IMG/VR virus record: IMGVR_UViG_3300042396_000609
Span: 1-41,187 of that record
Length of the DNA stretch: 41,187 nucleotides
From: a virus
Reading direction: 5' to 3' (one strand)
The notes under the pieces are model-generated. The model was given only the letters and a program-made list of their open reading frames with translations, searched no databases and was not told the DNA's origin. The position numbers were made by a program, and so were the translations under genes. How positions within the stretch are numbered: the stretch's first letter is position 1; each line of letters begins with the position of its first letter. Of the stretch, positions 14,203 to 20,977 are shown in pieces.

Positions 14203-15470
14203 CAACACTCCCCAAGATTATCCCGATGCTCCCAAGCGTCCCACTCAACGAAACCGCCGAGAAGGCCGCGATCTCCTGCATCCTGCAAAACTTCGAATGC
14301 CTGAGAGTCATGTCCTGGCCGGAGGAGTTGTTTTTTTCGGAGGCGCACAAAATCATTTTGACCACGGCGAAGGAACTCGCCGAGACCGGTATGGCGACCG
14401 ACCCATTCGCGGTGCAGTCGCGGCTCGAAGCCAAGGGCCAACTCGACGCGATCGGTGGGATGCACGCCTTCACCGAGTTGGTGGACTTCATGCCAACCGG
14501 CGACGCCAAAACGGCGGCATGGCACCGGAGCGCGCTGATGGACGCGGCAAGGTATCGCCGGGCATTGTCCGCGGTGCGTGAGGCCGAGGGGGCTTTTCTT
14601 CGCCAGGAGGGAGACATTGCCGGCGTGTCGCTGGCTCTCTCCGAGGCGGCGATGATGGTGGACCGCCCGAGGGTTTCGACCAAAGACCTCCTGCTCAAAC
14701 TGACGGAGGAACTCGAAAACCACACGCCTGCGGAGGCATTTGGCACCGGCATCGATCGTCTGGACCGCTGGACGAATGGCGGCGTCAAGCGGGGTGAACT
14801 CCTGACGATCGGCGCGCCGACCTCGGGCGGTAAGTCGATCCTGCTCCTCCAGATGGCAGTGCAGGCGGTCCTCGCTGGCAAAAAGGTGGCGGTCTTCAGC
14901 CTCGAGATGCCGGCCACCCAAGTCCTCGCTCGCATGGTCTCGCACCTGGCGGGCTTTAATGTCGGCGTCTTCCGCATCGCGGGCGCCAAGGGATCGGTCA
15001 ACAAGGACATGCTGGCGAAATTCAACTCGGCCTCGGCTTTGATTTCCCAATCCGGCCTCGTGGTCGAGTCGGGCTTTACCGACATGGAGTCGATCGACGC
15101 CTCGGCGCGTGACCTCGCGGGCAAGGGCAACGCGGATCTCGTGATCGTGGACTATGTGCAACTCGTCCACCTGCGGGCCATGGCATCGAACGAAACACGC
15201 GAGCAGCATGTCTCGGAGATCACCCGGCGGCTCAAGGCGCTGGCTTTGCAACTCAACATCGCGGTCGCCACGGCCAGCCAGCTCAACGAAGACGGCAAAC
15301 TGCGCGAATCCCGCGCCATCGGGATGCACTCGGACCATGTGTGGATGATCCGCCACGGAGATGAATCTTTCATTTCACTCGACAAAAACCGCGACGGCGA
15401 GCGCGGCCACGCGGTGCCGGTCCAGATGGACGGCGCCATCGCCAAATTCACCCAACAACAAGACTCATGA
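14199..15470 (+). CDS. DnaB-like replicative helicase
   Basis: The product has 423 residues. Residues 20-120 match the DnaB N-terminal domain (EKAAISCILQNFE, FFSEAHKIILTTAKELAE). The RecA-like domain has Walker A GAPTSGGKS (205-213), Walker B LVIVDYVQL (Asp318) and an ATASQLNEDGKLRESRAI segment near 350-375, as in DnaB motifs H3-H4. It unwinds DNA at the phage fork. I chose ATG 14199, overlapping the upstream stop, over an upstream TTG. The next gene overlaps by ATGA. Confidence 0.93.
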   Translation: MTTLPKIIPMLPSVPLNETAEKAAISCILQNFECLRVMSWPEELFFSEAHKIILTTAKELAETGMATDPFAVQSRLEAKGQLDAIGGMHAFTELVDFMPTGDAKTAAWHRSALMDAARYRRALSAVREAEGAFLRQEGDIAGVSLALSEAAMMVDRPRVSTKDLLLKLTEELENHTPAEAFGTGIDRLDRWTNGGVKRGELLTIGAPTSGGKSILLLQMAVQAVLAGKKVAVFSLEMPATQVLARMVSHLAGFNVGVFRIAGAKGSVNKDMLAKFNSASALISQSGLVVESGFTDMESIDASARDLAGKGNADLVIVDYVQLVHLRAMASNETREQHVSEITRRLKALALQLNIAVATASQLNEDGKLRESRAIGMHSDHVWMIRHGDESFISLDKNRDGERGHAVPVQMDGAIAKFTQQQDS

Positions 15471-15901
15471 AACTCTACATAGGAATAGACCCCGGCTTGT
15501 CCGGCGGTATCGCGTTTATCCCAACCCTCGGCGAACCATGGGCGCACAAAATGCCCGAGACAGACCGAGACCTCATCGACCTCCTCAGTGATGCCATTTC
15601 GCTGGCAGAGCCTCGGGCGGTGCTGGAGTTGGTCCACTCTTCGCCGCAGATGGGCGTCAAATCGGCTTTCACCTTTGGCGAGGGGTATGGACGCCTTCAA
15701 GCGGTTCTGACCGCGCTGCGGGTGCCTTACGAGCGAATCCGTCCGCAGGCGTGGCAAAAGGCAATGGGCTGCCTTACCAAGGGCGATAAGAATGTGAGCA
15801 AACGCCGGGCGCAGGAGCTTTTCCCGACCCTCAAGGTCACCCACGCCACGGCGGACGCGCTGCTCATCGCGGAGTTCAACCGGAGGACGGCCAAGCCATG
15901 A
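15467..15901 (+). CDS. RuvC-like Holliday junction resolvase
   Basis: The product has 144 residues with an RNase H fold pattern: Asp8 in YIGIDPGLSGG, Glu54 in VLELVHSS, and Asp130 in THATADALLIAEF, which form the usual acidic active site of RuvC-type phage resolvases. 'FTFGEGYGRLQAVLTAL' and 'RPQAWQKAM' between them are also family-typical. It probably resolves branched DNA from replication and annealing before packaging. It is coupled to the helicase gene and to the next gene. Confidence 0.88.
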   Translation: MKLYIGIDPGLSGGIAFIPTLGEPWAHKMPETDRDLIDLLSDAISLAEPRAVLELVHSSPQMGVKSAFTFGEGYGRLQAVLTALRVPYERIRPQAWQKAMGCLTKGDKNVSKRRAQELFPTLKVTHATADALLIAEFNRRTAKP

Positions 15902-16110
15902 GCAAACGCAAAAAGCCACGATTCGGCAAACACGGCAAGATCGTCCAAGAGGTGGCGGGCTTCCGCGAGTTTCGAGAAGCCTGGCTCGCTAACATGCTGG
16001 AAGAAATGTCCGCCGCCTGTGATCGCTTTTGGGCCAAGACGCCCGAACGACGGAAGATCGAGGCCTCACGCCAACGCTCGGGATTCAACTACGGGAACTC
16101 TCATGAATAA
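15898..16110 (+). CDS. Small basic protein, unknown
   Basis: The product has 70 residues, basic at the N-terminus (SKRKKPRFGKHGK) with a central helix (FREFREAWLANMLEEMSAACDRFWAK). It overlaps the resolvase stop (ATGA) and the next start by eight bases. No family is recognised. Nucleic-acid binding is possible from its charge, but this is not shown. Confidence 0.5.
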   Translation: MSKRKKPRFGKHGKIVQEVAGFREFREAWLANMLEEMSAACDRFWAKTPERRKIEASRQRSGFNYGNSHE

Positions 16111-16606
16111 CACCTTCACCGCAAGAAACGGCGAGCCTGCCTATATGCCAGACTACGACCTCGACACCCCCGAGGACACGCTCGCCGATGAACTCGGCAC
16201 GACGCCCGCCGTGGCCCGCAAGGTCATTGCGATGCTCCAGGCCGCCGAGGTTCGCCAGCAGGCGTTGACCCTTGGCAAGGTCGTCGGGCTATTGCTCGAG
16301 ACAAACAACCTCCCCGTCATGGCGAACGCCATCGCTTTCGCGGCCGGCCTCGACCAGCTCAACGGCAAGATGTCGCAGGCTCAAGTGGCTCGGGAGCTGG
16401 GCGTCACCAGGGCGCTCGTGAGCCATTACACGGTCGGCGTGCGCGATGTCCTCAGCGGCAAGCGCGACACATTCGACTGCACGAAGTTCCGCAAACGAAA
16501 CTCCTCCAGAGAAACCTTCCGGGCGAAAGCCACGGATCCACACACGGCCGCCAAGTCGGCAGCCATTGCCAGATACAGAGCATCACTCAAAACCACAACA
16601 CCATGA
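16103..16606 (+). CDS. HTH-containing protein, possible late regulator
   Basis: The product has 167 residues. Residues 85-115 (NGKMSQAQVARELGVTRALVSHYTVGVRDVLSG) form a clear helix-turn-helix with S-Q-A-Q-V-A in the first helix and R-A-L-V-S-H in the recognition helix. The N-terminal half (ADELGTTPAVARKVIAMLQAAE) has a second helical region. The C-terminus is basic. I start at ATG 16103. Its position near the end of the early block, before the packaging genes, makes a transcriptional switch role possible; this is inference. Confidence 0.6.
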   Translation: MNNTFTARNGEPAYMPDYDLDTPEDTLADELGTTPAVARKVIAMLQAAEVRQQALTLGKVVGLLLETNNLPVMANAIAFAAGLDQLNGKMSQAQVARELGVTRALVSHYTVGVRDVLSGKRDTFDCTKFRKRNSSRETFRAKATDPHTAAKSAAIARYRASLKTTTP

Positions 16607-17031
16607 CACAACTCATCGACCAAAAGACATACACCCTCAGCGGCGTGACCATCAACCCAGACGCCACCCGCGAGGAGTGGATGGCGATCCATAAGGACAT
16701 CCTGACCTGCAAGCACGCCGCATCCAAGTGGCTGGCTCAATCCCGAGACTATGCGACCAAGCGGTGGGGCGCGGAGTTTATGGCGGACACGGAACTCCAA
16801 CTTGAGCTGGACCTCGGGCTGGCATTGCCGGCCGAAAAGCCCACGCTGAATCCTACGGACAAAACCACAGCGATCGTGACGATCGAGGGGCTGAGTCAGA
16901 AGTTCCAACTCTGGGAGCGCAAGATGTCCGACGACATCGGCAAGTGGGACCGCGACCGGCTCACCCGCGCCCTCGAACTCCTCACCCCTATGGAGACGAC
17001 AGCCGCACGGATCCGGGGGCTACTGGCATGA
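16603..17031 (+). CDS. Hypothetical early protein
   Basis: The product has 142 residues and starts by ATGA overlap with the HTH gene. The N-terminal part (YTLSGVTINPDATREEWMAIHKDILTCKHAASKWLAQSRDYATKRWGAEFM) recalls small phage proteins in which a helix with 'W..I...I........W...D' dominates. A second helix-rich half follows (FQLWERKMSDDIGKWDRDRLTRALELL). No enzymatic motif is visible. Confidence 0.55.
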   Translation: MTQLIDQKTYTLSGVTINPDATREEWMAIHKDILTCKHAASKWLAQSRDYATKRWGAEFMADTELQLELDLGLALPAEKPTLNPTDKTTAIVTIEGLSQKFQLWERKMSDDIGKWDRDRLTRALELLTPMETTAARIRGLLA

Positions 17032-17414
17032 ATATATCCACTAAAAAACTGGAAGCCTTAAACAAAGGCAAATCAAGATACAGGGAAAGCTGCATGGAAT
17101 TATCACAAGCAAAAGGCACTATTGAGCAGTATAAAAATGATTTAGCTGATTCTAAATTAGATAACAACAAACAAAAGACGAAAGAGTTAAAGCTATTAAT
17201 AAAAGATCAAAAGGCTCTTGTTGAGAAGATTCAAATAAGAAACCATCACGATAAAAGGGAGTTACTAGATTTAATCCGAGATTGTGAGGCTGAAATACCT
17301 GACAGAGTTTTACACGCAAAGTCAGACAGCGGCATGGGCCGATTCGATTCTTATGGCGGTATTAGATCAAACATAAGCAACAGGTTTTCTGATTTTGATT
17401 TAGTCAATCCATGA
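17028..17414 (+). CDS. AT-rich coiled-coil protein, likely recent acquisition
   Basis: The product has 128 residues and is almost entirely helical and charged (TKKLEALNKGKSRYRE, then DNNKQKTKELKLLIKDQKAL), with a polar C-terminus (GMGRFDSYGG). Its codon use (AAA, TTA, GAT, ATA) is far more AT-rich than both neighbours, yet it overlaps them exactly by ATGA on both sides. It looks like an insert that kept operon coupling. No family is recognised. Confidence 0.65.
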   Translation: MNISTKKLEALNKGKSRYRESCMELSQAKGTIEQYKNDLADSKLDNNKQKTKELKLLIKDQKALVEKIQIRNHHDKRELLDLIRDCEAEIPDRVLHAKSDSGMGRFDSYGGIRSNISNRFSDFDLVNP

Positions 17415-17641
17415 CCTGCCCAACCTGTGGCACCGACACCCGCGTCATTGCCACCCGCGAAGGTTACAGGCGCAGACTATGCAAGGACGGCCATCGATTC
17501 GTAACCCTTGAACAGGCGCACGAAACGAAATTCCCATGGCTATCCAAACCCAAGCGCAAGCCATTGAAGAAGAAAAAGAAAACAAAGCAGGACGACAAAT
17601 GGATCGAGCGCATCAACGCCAAGCTCGCCGAGCCAACATGA
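17411..17641 (+). CDS. NrdR-like zinc-ribbon protein
   Basis: The product has 76 residues. The start MTCPTCGTDTRVIATREGYRRRLCKDGHRFVTLE follows the NrdR zinc-ribbon plan: CxxC (Cys3, Cys6), an Arg-Arg-Arg turn, a third Cys (24) and 'GHRFVTLE' where NrdR has 'C..RF.T.E'; His28 may replace the fourth ligand. There is no ATP-cone, so it is not a nucleotide sensor. A Lys-rich linker and short helix follow. It is the last gene before the packaging block and may act as a small DNA-binding regulator. Confidence 0.65.
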   Translation: MTCPTCGTDTRVIATREGYRRRLCKDGHRFVTLEQAHETKFPWLSKPKRKPLKKKKKTKQDDKWIERINAKLAEPT

Positions 17642-17743
17642 GGGGGGTGGCATGGGAACCCTACCCCCCAGCCAAATCGTGCAGTGTTGGAATGTCGATC
17701 GGTCTTTTTCTGAGTGTTCAATATTTGACGCCCGTTCAATAGA
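17642..17743 (+). other. cos: Candidate cos region upstream of terminase
   Basis: The gap before the small terminase gene holds a G/C-rich inverted repeat (GGGGGGT at 17642-17648 with ACCCCCC at 17663-17669, and an inner GGGAACCC) and two direct GTTCAATA repeats (17716-17723, 17734-17741) 18 bases apart. In lambda-type phages that use a GpA-family terminase, the cohesive-end site with terminase-binding repeats lies just upstream of the small subunit gene. This is the best candidate here, but the exact nick positions cannot be read from sequence alone. A promoter or terminator function of the same elements is possible. Confidence 0.4.
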
Positions 17744-18400
17744 GTGGGCGTTACTGAACTCGCTAAACAACTCGGATGCACCAAAGGACTCGTCTCCATG
17801 CTGGTTAAGCGAGGCATGCCGACCGGATCGGTAGATGCCGCGAATGCCTGGCGCGCCATCAACGCTCCGCCGCGCAACCGCAAAGACAAAACCAACCGAG
17901 CAACGCCGCCCCCGAAGGCTACCCCGGCACCGGCTCAACCGCTACAAACGCAACCGCCCGCCGCCAAGGTATCAAATGATACCAAGCCCGCGATTGAATC
18001 GGCCAACACGCCGAAGCTCTCGCTTGATCGTGCGATCGCTGCCGAAGACGCCGCGCATCAGAAGCTCAAAGAAATCGAACTCGGAGGCGGATCGATCGAA
18101 GACTACCGCAAGGCCAATCAGGTTTACATCGCGGCAAGAAATAATCGGGTGAAAGCCCAGAAGGATTATGACGAGTGGCAGCGGATGCAACAGATCACGA
18201 TCTTTACCGCTGAAGGGTTGGAGTTTCTTCAAAGAATCCTGCTCCCCGTTCGGCAGATGGCCGAAGTCATGCCGAAAACCATGGCCCCGCGTTTAGCCAT
18301 GCAGCCGCAAAAGATGGTCGAGAAGACCTTGTTTGAGTGGAGCGCCCGGTTGATTGAAAGCGCAAAAGACGAGATATGGCCGCGAGCATTGAAGTCTTAA
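17744..18400 (+). CDS. terS: Terminase small subunit
   Basis: The product has 218 residues and starts at a GTG; no in-frame ATG is available upstream before a stop. Residues 1-30 (GVTELAKQLGCTKGLVSMLVKRGMP) form a Nu1-like winged helix-turn-helix for binding the packaging site. A Pro/Ala/Thr-rich linker (45-75) precedes a helical assembly region (YRKANQVYIAARNNRVKAQKDYDEWQ) and a C-terminal part that would contact the large subunit. It overlaps terL by 25 bases. Identification rests on the HTH and on its position. Confidence 0.8.
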   Translation: MGVTELAKQLGCTKGLVSMLVKRGMPTGSVDAANAWRAINAPPRNRKDKTNRATPPPKATPAPAQPLQTQPPAAKVSNDTKPAIESANTPKLSLDRAIAAEDAAHQKLKEIELGGGSIEDYRKANQVYIAARNNRVKAQKDYDEWQRMQQITIFTAEGLEFLQRILLPVRQMAEVMPKTMAPRLAMQPQKMVEKTLFEWSARLIESAKDEIWPRALKS

Positions 18401-20079
18401 TGCAGGCCGCCAACGCGATGCTCGCACCGATAGACACCCGAACGGTCTGCGAGTGGTGCGAGGACGAGGTCATGCTATCGGAGCGACAGACTCAATCCCC
18501 TGGGCATTTCAGCACCGACCTCACGCCCTACCTCCGCGAACCGCTCGAGTGTTTTGGCGATGTCGATGTTTCCGACCTCGTGCTGGTATTTGGAACGCAG
18601 ACCGGCAAGACCACGATGGTGCAAGCAGGCACCGCCTGGCGCATCGTCAACAAGCCGCAGCCGGTCGTGTGGGTCATGCCCACCGAAGGCCTCGCCCGAT
18701 CCTTCTCCGAAACGCGCTGGCTCCCGCTCTTCGAGGACAGCGCCACGCTCCGCGAACAAATACCCAGCGACCGGCACAAATTCAAAAACCTCGAGCAGCA
18801 TTTTTCCAGATGCTCCCTCGTCTTCGTCGGCAGCAACTCCCCGGCAAACCTCGCCAGCCGCCCCGCTGGTCTCCTGCTCATGGACGAGGTGGACAAATTC
18901 GCCCGCGAGACCGACAGCGAGACCAGCGCCCTCTTCCTCGCCGAGAACCGCACGAAGAGTTTCGTCGGCGCTCTCCGCGTCAAGACCAGCACTCCCACCA
19001 CGCCAGACGGCGCGATATGGCAGGAGTATCTGAAAGGCACGCAGGAGAAATTCATGCTCGCCTGCCCGCACTGCCACGAACGCATCGAGCTTTTGTGGGA
19101 GCAGGTCAAGTGGGACGCCACCGCCAAGGAGGCCGGCAAGTGGAACATGGCCCTCGTCGAGGAGTCCGCGCATTACCTCTGCCAGCGATGCGGCGGCGAA
19201 ATCAACGACGGCCAGAAAATGGAAATGCTCGCAGATGGAAAATGGCAAGCCACCAACCCCACCGCGCAACGCGGCTTCCGATCCTTCCACCTCAATTCCC
19301 TCTACGCCCCGTGGCGCTCCTGCACCTTCGGCGCTTTGGCGGTCAAATTCCTCCGCGACAAAGACACCATCAACGGCCTCCAAGATTTCACGAACAGCAC
19401 CATGGCCATGCCGTGGGAGCAGGTCGAAACCTCGATCGGAGATTCAAAGATTTTGGGACTTTCAGGCGATTACAATGTAGGCACCTGCCCCATCGAGCCC
19501 CGCGTCGTCGTCACCTGCGCTGACTGCGGACAGGACAAACAGCACTGGGTAACGACAGCGTTTTCAGAAAATGGCGCGTCGTATGTCATCGATTACGGAA
19601 CTACTCTCACCGTGGAAGACCTTTTACAGGATCCACCACTTAGGAAATACACAACGCCAAGCGGGAATATTGTCTCGCCAGAATGCGGCCTCATTGACAG
19701 CGGATACGCTACATTTCGCGTGTATGCCGCCTGTCAGGCATCGGCTGGTTTTTACCATCCTGCGAAGGGTAGCAGCGCCACATTTGGAACTCGGATATCA
19801 CGCACCGCGATCGAAAACTTTCCTGGCGTCGTGCTTTACACATTTGTCGATCACGCCATCAAAACCGAACTGTTTATCGATCGGATCAAAGATCAAAAGC
19901 CAGAGATCAAACTCCCTAAAAAAATCACCACGGAATTTATCGCTGGCCTGAGCGGACAAAAACTCGTGCCGCGCAAGACGCCCTCCGGCCAAGTCTATAT
20001 CTGGAAAGAGGTCAGAGAAGATCACTTCATGGACGCCCTCAAACTCTGCCACATCGCCTGGCATATATTGAAAAACTGA
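18376..20079 (+). CDS. terL: Terminase large subunit (GpA family)
   Basis: The product has 567 residues. The ATPase domain shows Walker A FGTQTGKT (72-79) and Walker B LLLMDEVDKF (Asp170, Glu171); a motif III-like VKTSTPTTPDG follows. A zinc-finger-like insert (Cys230, Cys233, Cys269, Cys272) lies at the domain border, as in GpA-type terminases. The C-terminal nuclease domain includes VVVTCADCGQD and YGTTLTVEDLL, with HFMDALKLCHIAW near the end. The enzyme cuts and translocates DNA into proheads. The GpA family usually packages from cos sites. Confidence 0.95.
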   Translation: MAASIEVLMQAANAMLAPIDTRTVCEWCEDEVMLSERQTQSPGHFSTDLTPYLREPLECFGDVDVSDLVLVFGTQTGKTTMVQAGTAWRIVNKPQPVVWVMPTEGLARSFSETRWLPLFEDSATLREQIPSDRHKFKNLEQHFSRCSLVFVGSNSPANLASRPAGLLLMDEVDKFARETDSETSALFLAENRTKSFVGALRVKTSTPTTPDGAIWQEYLKGTQEKFMLACPHCHERIELLWEQVKWDATAKEAGKWNMALVEESAHYLCQRCGGEINDGQKMEMLADGKWQATNPTAQRGFRSFHLNSLYAPWRSCTFGALAVKFLRDKDTINGLQDFTNSTMAMPWEQVETSIGDSKILGLSGDYNVGTCPIEPRVVVTCADCGQDKQHWVTTAFSENGASYVIDYGTTLTVEDLLQDPPLRKYTTPSGNIVSPECGLIDSGYATFRVYAACQASAGFYHPAKGSSATFGTRISRTAIENFPGVVLYTFVDHAIKTELFIDRIKDQKPEIKLPKKITTEFIAGLSGQKLVPRKTPSGQVYIWKEVREDHFMDALKLCHIAWHILKN

Positions 20080-20082
20080 CCT

Positions 20083-20295
20083 GTGAAAAAATCACAACTC
20101 TGGAAAATCTATGTGGCAAAAAATCCCGCTTTCGAGCGCGATGGAAATGTTACTTTATCAACGCGCGGCCTGCGCAAACTCTTCGAGCAGACATGGGACT
20201 TGGCCTACCACGAAGGCGAAGAGGAGAACGAACACGCGCCGGTCACCGACTCAAAAGGCGTGGATGACCTCATGAAAATTTTCGGCATGTCCTGA
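20083..20295 (+). CDS. Small hypothetical protein after terL
   Basis: The product has 70 residues and starts at a GTG three bases after terL. It reads WKIYVAKNPAFERDGNVTLSTRGLRKLFEQTWDLAYHEG, with an acidic stretch (EGEEENEH) and 'DDLMKIFGM' at the end. No family is recognised. Similar short proteins often follow GpA-type terminases. It is followed by a 386-base gap. Confidence 0.55.
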   Translation: MKKSQLWKIYVAKNPAFERDGNVTLSTRGLRKLFEQTWDLAYHEGEEENEHAPVTDSKGVDDLMKIFGMS

Positions 20296-20296
20296 T

Positions 20297-20320
20297 CATT
20301 TCGGTGCGCTCACCGAAATG
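20297..20320 (+). terminator. 10-bp perfect hairpin after packaging genes
   Basis: CATTTCGGTG-CGCT-CACCGAAATG is a perfect 10-bp stem with a four-base loop, two bases after the stop of the gene at 20083. The following bases are CTCCCCGAAC, with T-runs only later (TTTT inside the tandem repeat). It may be a terminator or mRNA-end stabiliser separating packaging from head transcripts. Confidence 0.5.
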
Positions 20321-20322
20321 CT

Positions 20323-20358
20323 CCCCGAACTTTTCCCCGAACTTTTCCCCGAACTTTT
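20323..20358 (+). repeat. Three tandem copies of CCCCGAACTTTT
   Basis: The 12-bp unit CCCCGAACTTTT is repeated exactly three times (20323-20334, 20335-20346, 20347-20358), straight after the hairpin. Each unit ends in TTTT. This may be a slippage-generated repeat or a protein-binding array; nothing else in the window repeats it. Confidence 0.75.
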
Positions 20359-20626
20359 GAAGGAAAAAGACACCAGAATTTCCGTCAAAAATATGTTTAG
20401 AAAAGACCCCGCGAAATCAAGCCACGCTTGAACTGCAGCGCAATTTCTAATCTTTGACTCAACCGACTTCATGCAGGCAGTCGATCTACATATTGCCGTG
20501 ACAAGCCCCTCTTCTCTTCGATGGGTAATGGGCGGCGGCCGGATCGGGGAGCGCTGGGCCGCTCGATTCACTCCGTAAAACCCGGCGACTGAAAAGGTGC
20601 GGCCGCGCCGTCCCTGCGATCTCCCC

Positions 20627-20660
20627 CTCCGTGCTCTCCGTGTCCTCGGTGGTCAATCCC
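20627..20660 (+). repeat. Dispersed CTCTGTG-type repeat, copy 1
   Basis: The segment (CTCCGTGCTCTCCGTGTCC and on to GGTCAATCCC) differs from 40196-40229 at only about four positions. Read on the other strand it gives the 'DHRGHREH' peptide pattern that I recall from many spurious intergenic ORFs in environmental bacterial genomes. Both copies lie just upstream of a TTTGACA element. Confidence 0.6.
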
Positions 20661-20661
20661 T

Positions 20662-20684
20662 TTTGACACGCCCGCCGAGGCGTG
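20662..20684 (+). promoter_or_regulatory. TTTGACA plus start-codon hairpin before the gene at 20682
   Basis: TTTGACA (20662-20668) is followed by a stem CACGCC (20667-20672) / GGCGTG (20679-20684). The GTG start codon of the next gene is the last three bases of the right arm. The same arrangement occurs at 20953 and 24857. No Shine-Dalgarno is present. The start codon would be hidden in mRNA structure, which suggests translational control. Confidence 0.55.
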
Positions 20685-20957
20685 ACCGACCTCGACAAAA
20701 TCAGCGGCGTTAAAAGCTACCTCCGCCGCACCAAGAACACCGCCGAACTCCAAGCCCTCGCCGATGCGGCTTTTCTTTCTGCGTCCGAGGAAGTCGTCAT
20801 CACATCCATCTCTGGCGACGGCACCGCATCGAGCGGACAAGTCTCCTTCCCAAAGTGGCTCCTCCTCCAAGCCCTCGAAGAAATCCTCTCCGAAGGCCCG
20901 AACGGACGCCAACTTTTCAACATCGCTGACCGCTCCCGCTACGGGACCGCCATTTGA
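20682..20957 (+). CDS. Putative gpW-like head-tail joining protein
   Basis: The product has 91 residues. Two helices (SYLRRTKNTAELQALADAAFLSA and PKWLLLQALEEILSE) flank a beta hairpin (EEVVITSISGDGTASSGQVSF), which resembles the alpha-beta-alpha plan of lambda gpW. In lambda-like genomes gpW lies between the large terminase and the portal gene, as here. The GTG start lies in the arm of a hairpin. Sequence similarity to gpW is weak, so the name rests on fold pattern and position. Confidence 0.6.
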   Translation: MTDLDKISGVKSYLRRTKNTAELQALADAAFLSASEEVVITSISGDGTASSGQVSFPKWLLLQALEEILSEGPNGRQLFNIADRSRYGTAI

Positions 20958-20977
20958 CACGCGCCCTCGGGCGTGTC
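20953..20977 (+). promoter_or_regulatory. TTTGACA plus start-codon hairpin before portal gene
   Basis: TTTGACA (20953-20959) contains the stop codon of the upstream gene. The stem GACACGC (20956-20962) / GCGTGTC (20971-20977), extended by CC/GG around one bulged base, places the portal GTG (20973-20975) in its right arm. It is the second of three nearly identical elements in the late region. Confidence 0.55.

Larger units (their letters stand above)
20296..20681. other. Non-coding gap between terL and portal blocks
   Basis: No convincing gene lies in this stretch. It holds a 10-bp perfect hairpin (20297-20320), three tandem copies of a 12-bp unit (20323-20358), a less structured AT-richer part (20360-20520), a GC-rich part, and a CTCTGTG-type dispersed repeat (20627-20660) that recurs at 40196-40229. 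It ends with the TTTGACA-hairpin element before the gene at 20682. The minus-strand reading frame here has repeat-derived composition and is not supported as a gene. Confidence 0.6.

Noticed and set aside
20323-20358. A CRISPR-like array
   Set aside because: The 12-bp units are directly tandem with no spacers and there are no cas genes.
20296-20571. A 91-codon minus-strand frame in the terL-portal gap
   Set aside because: Its SSGKSSGKSSG part is a translation of the 12-bp tandem repeat and the rest lacks protein-like composition.
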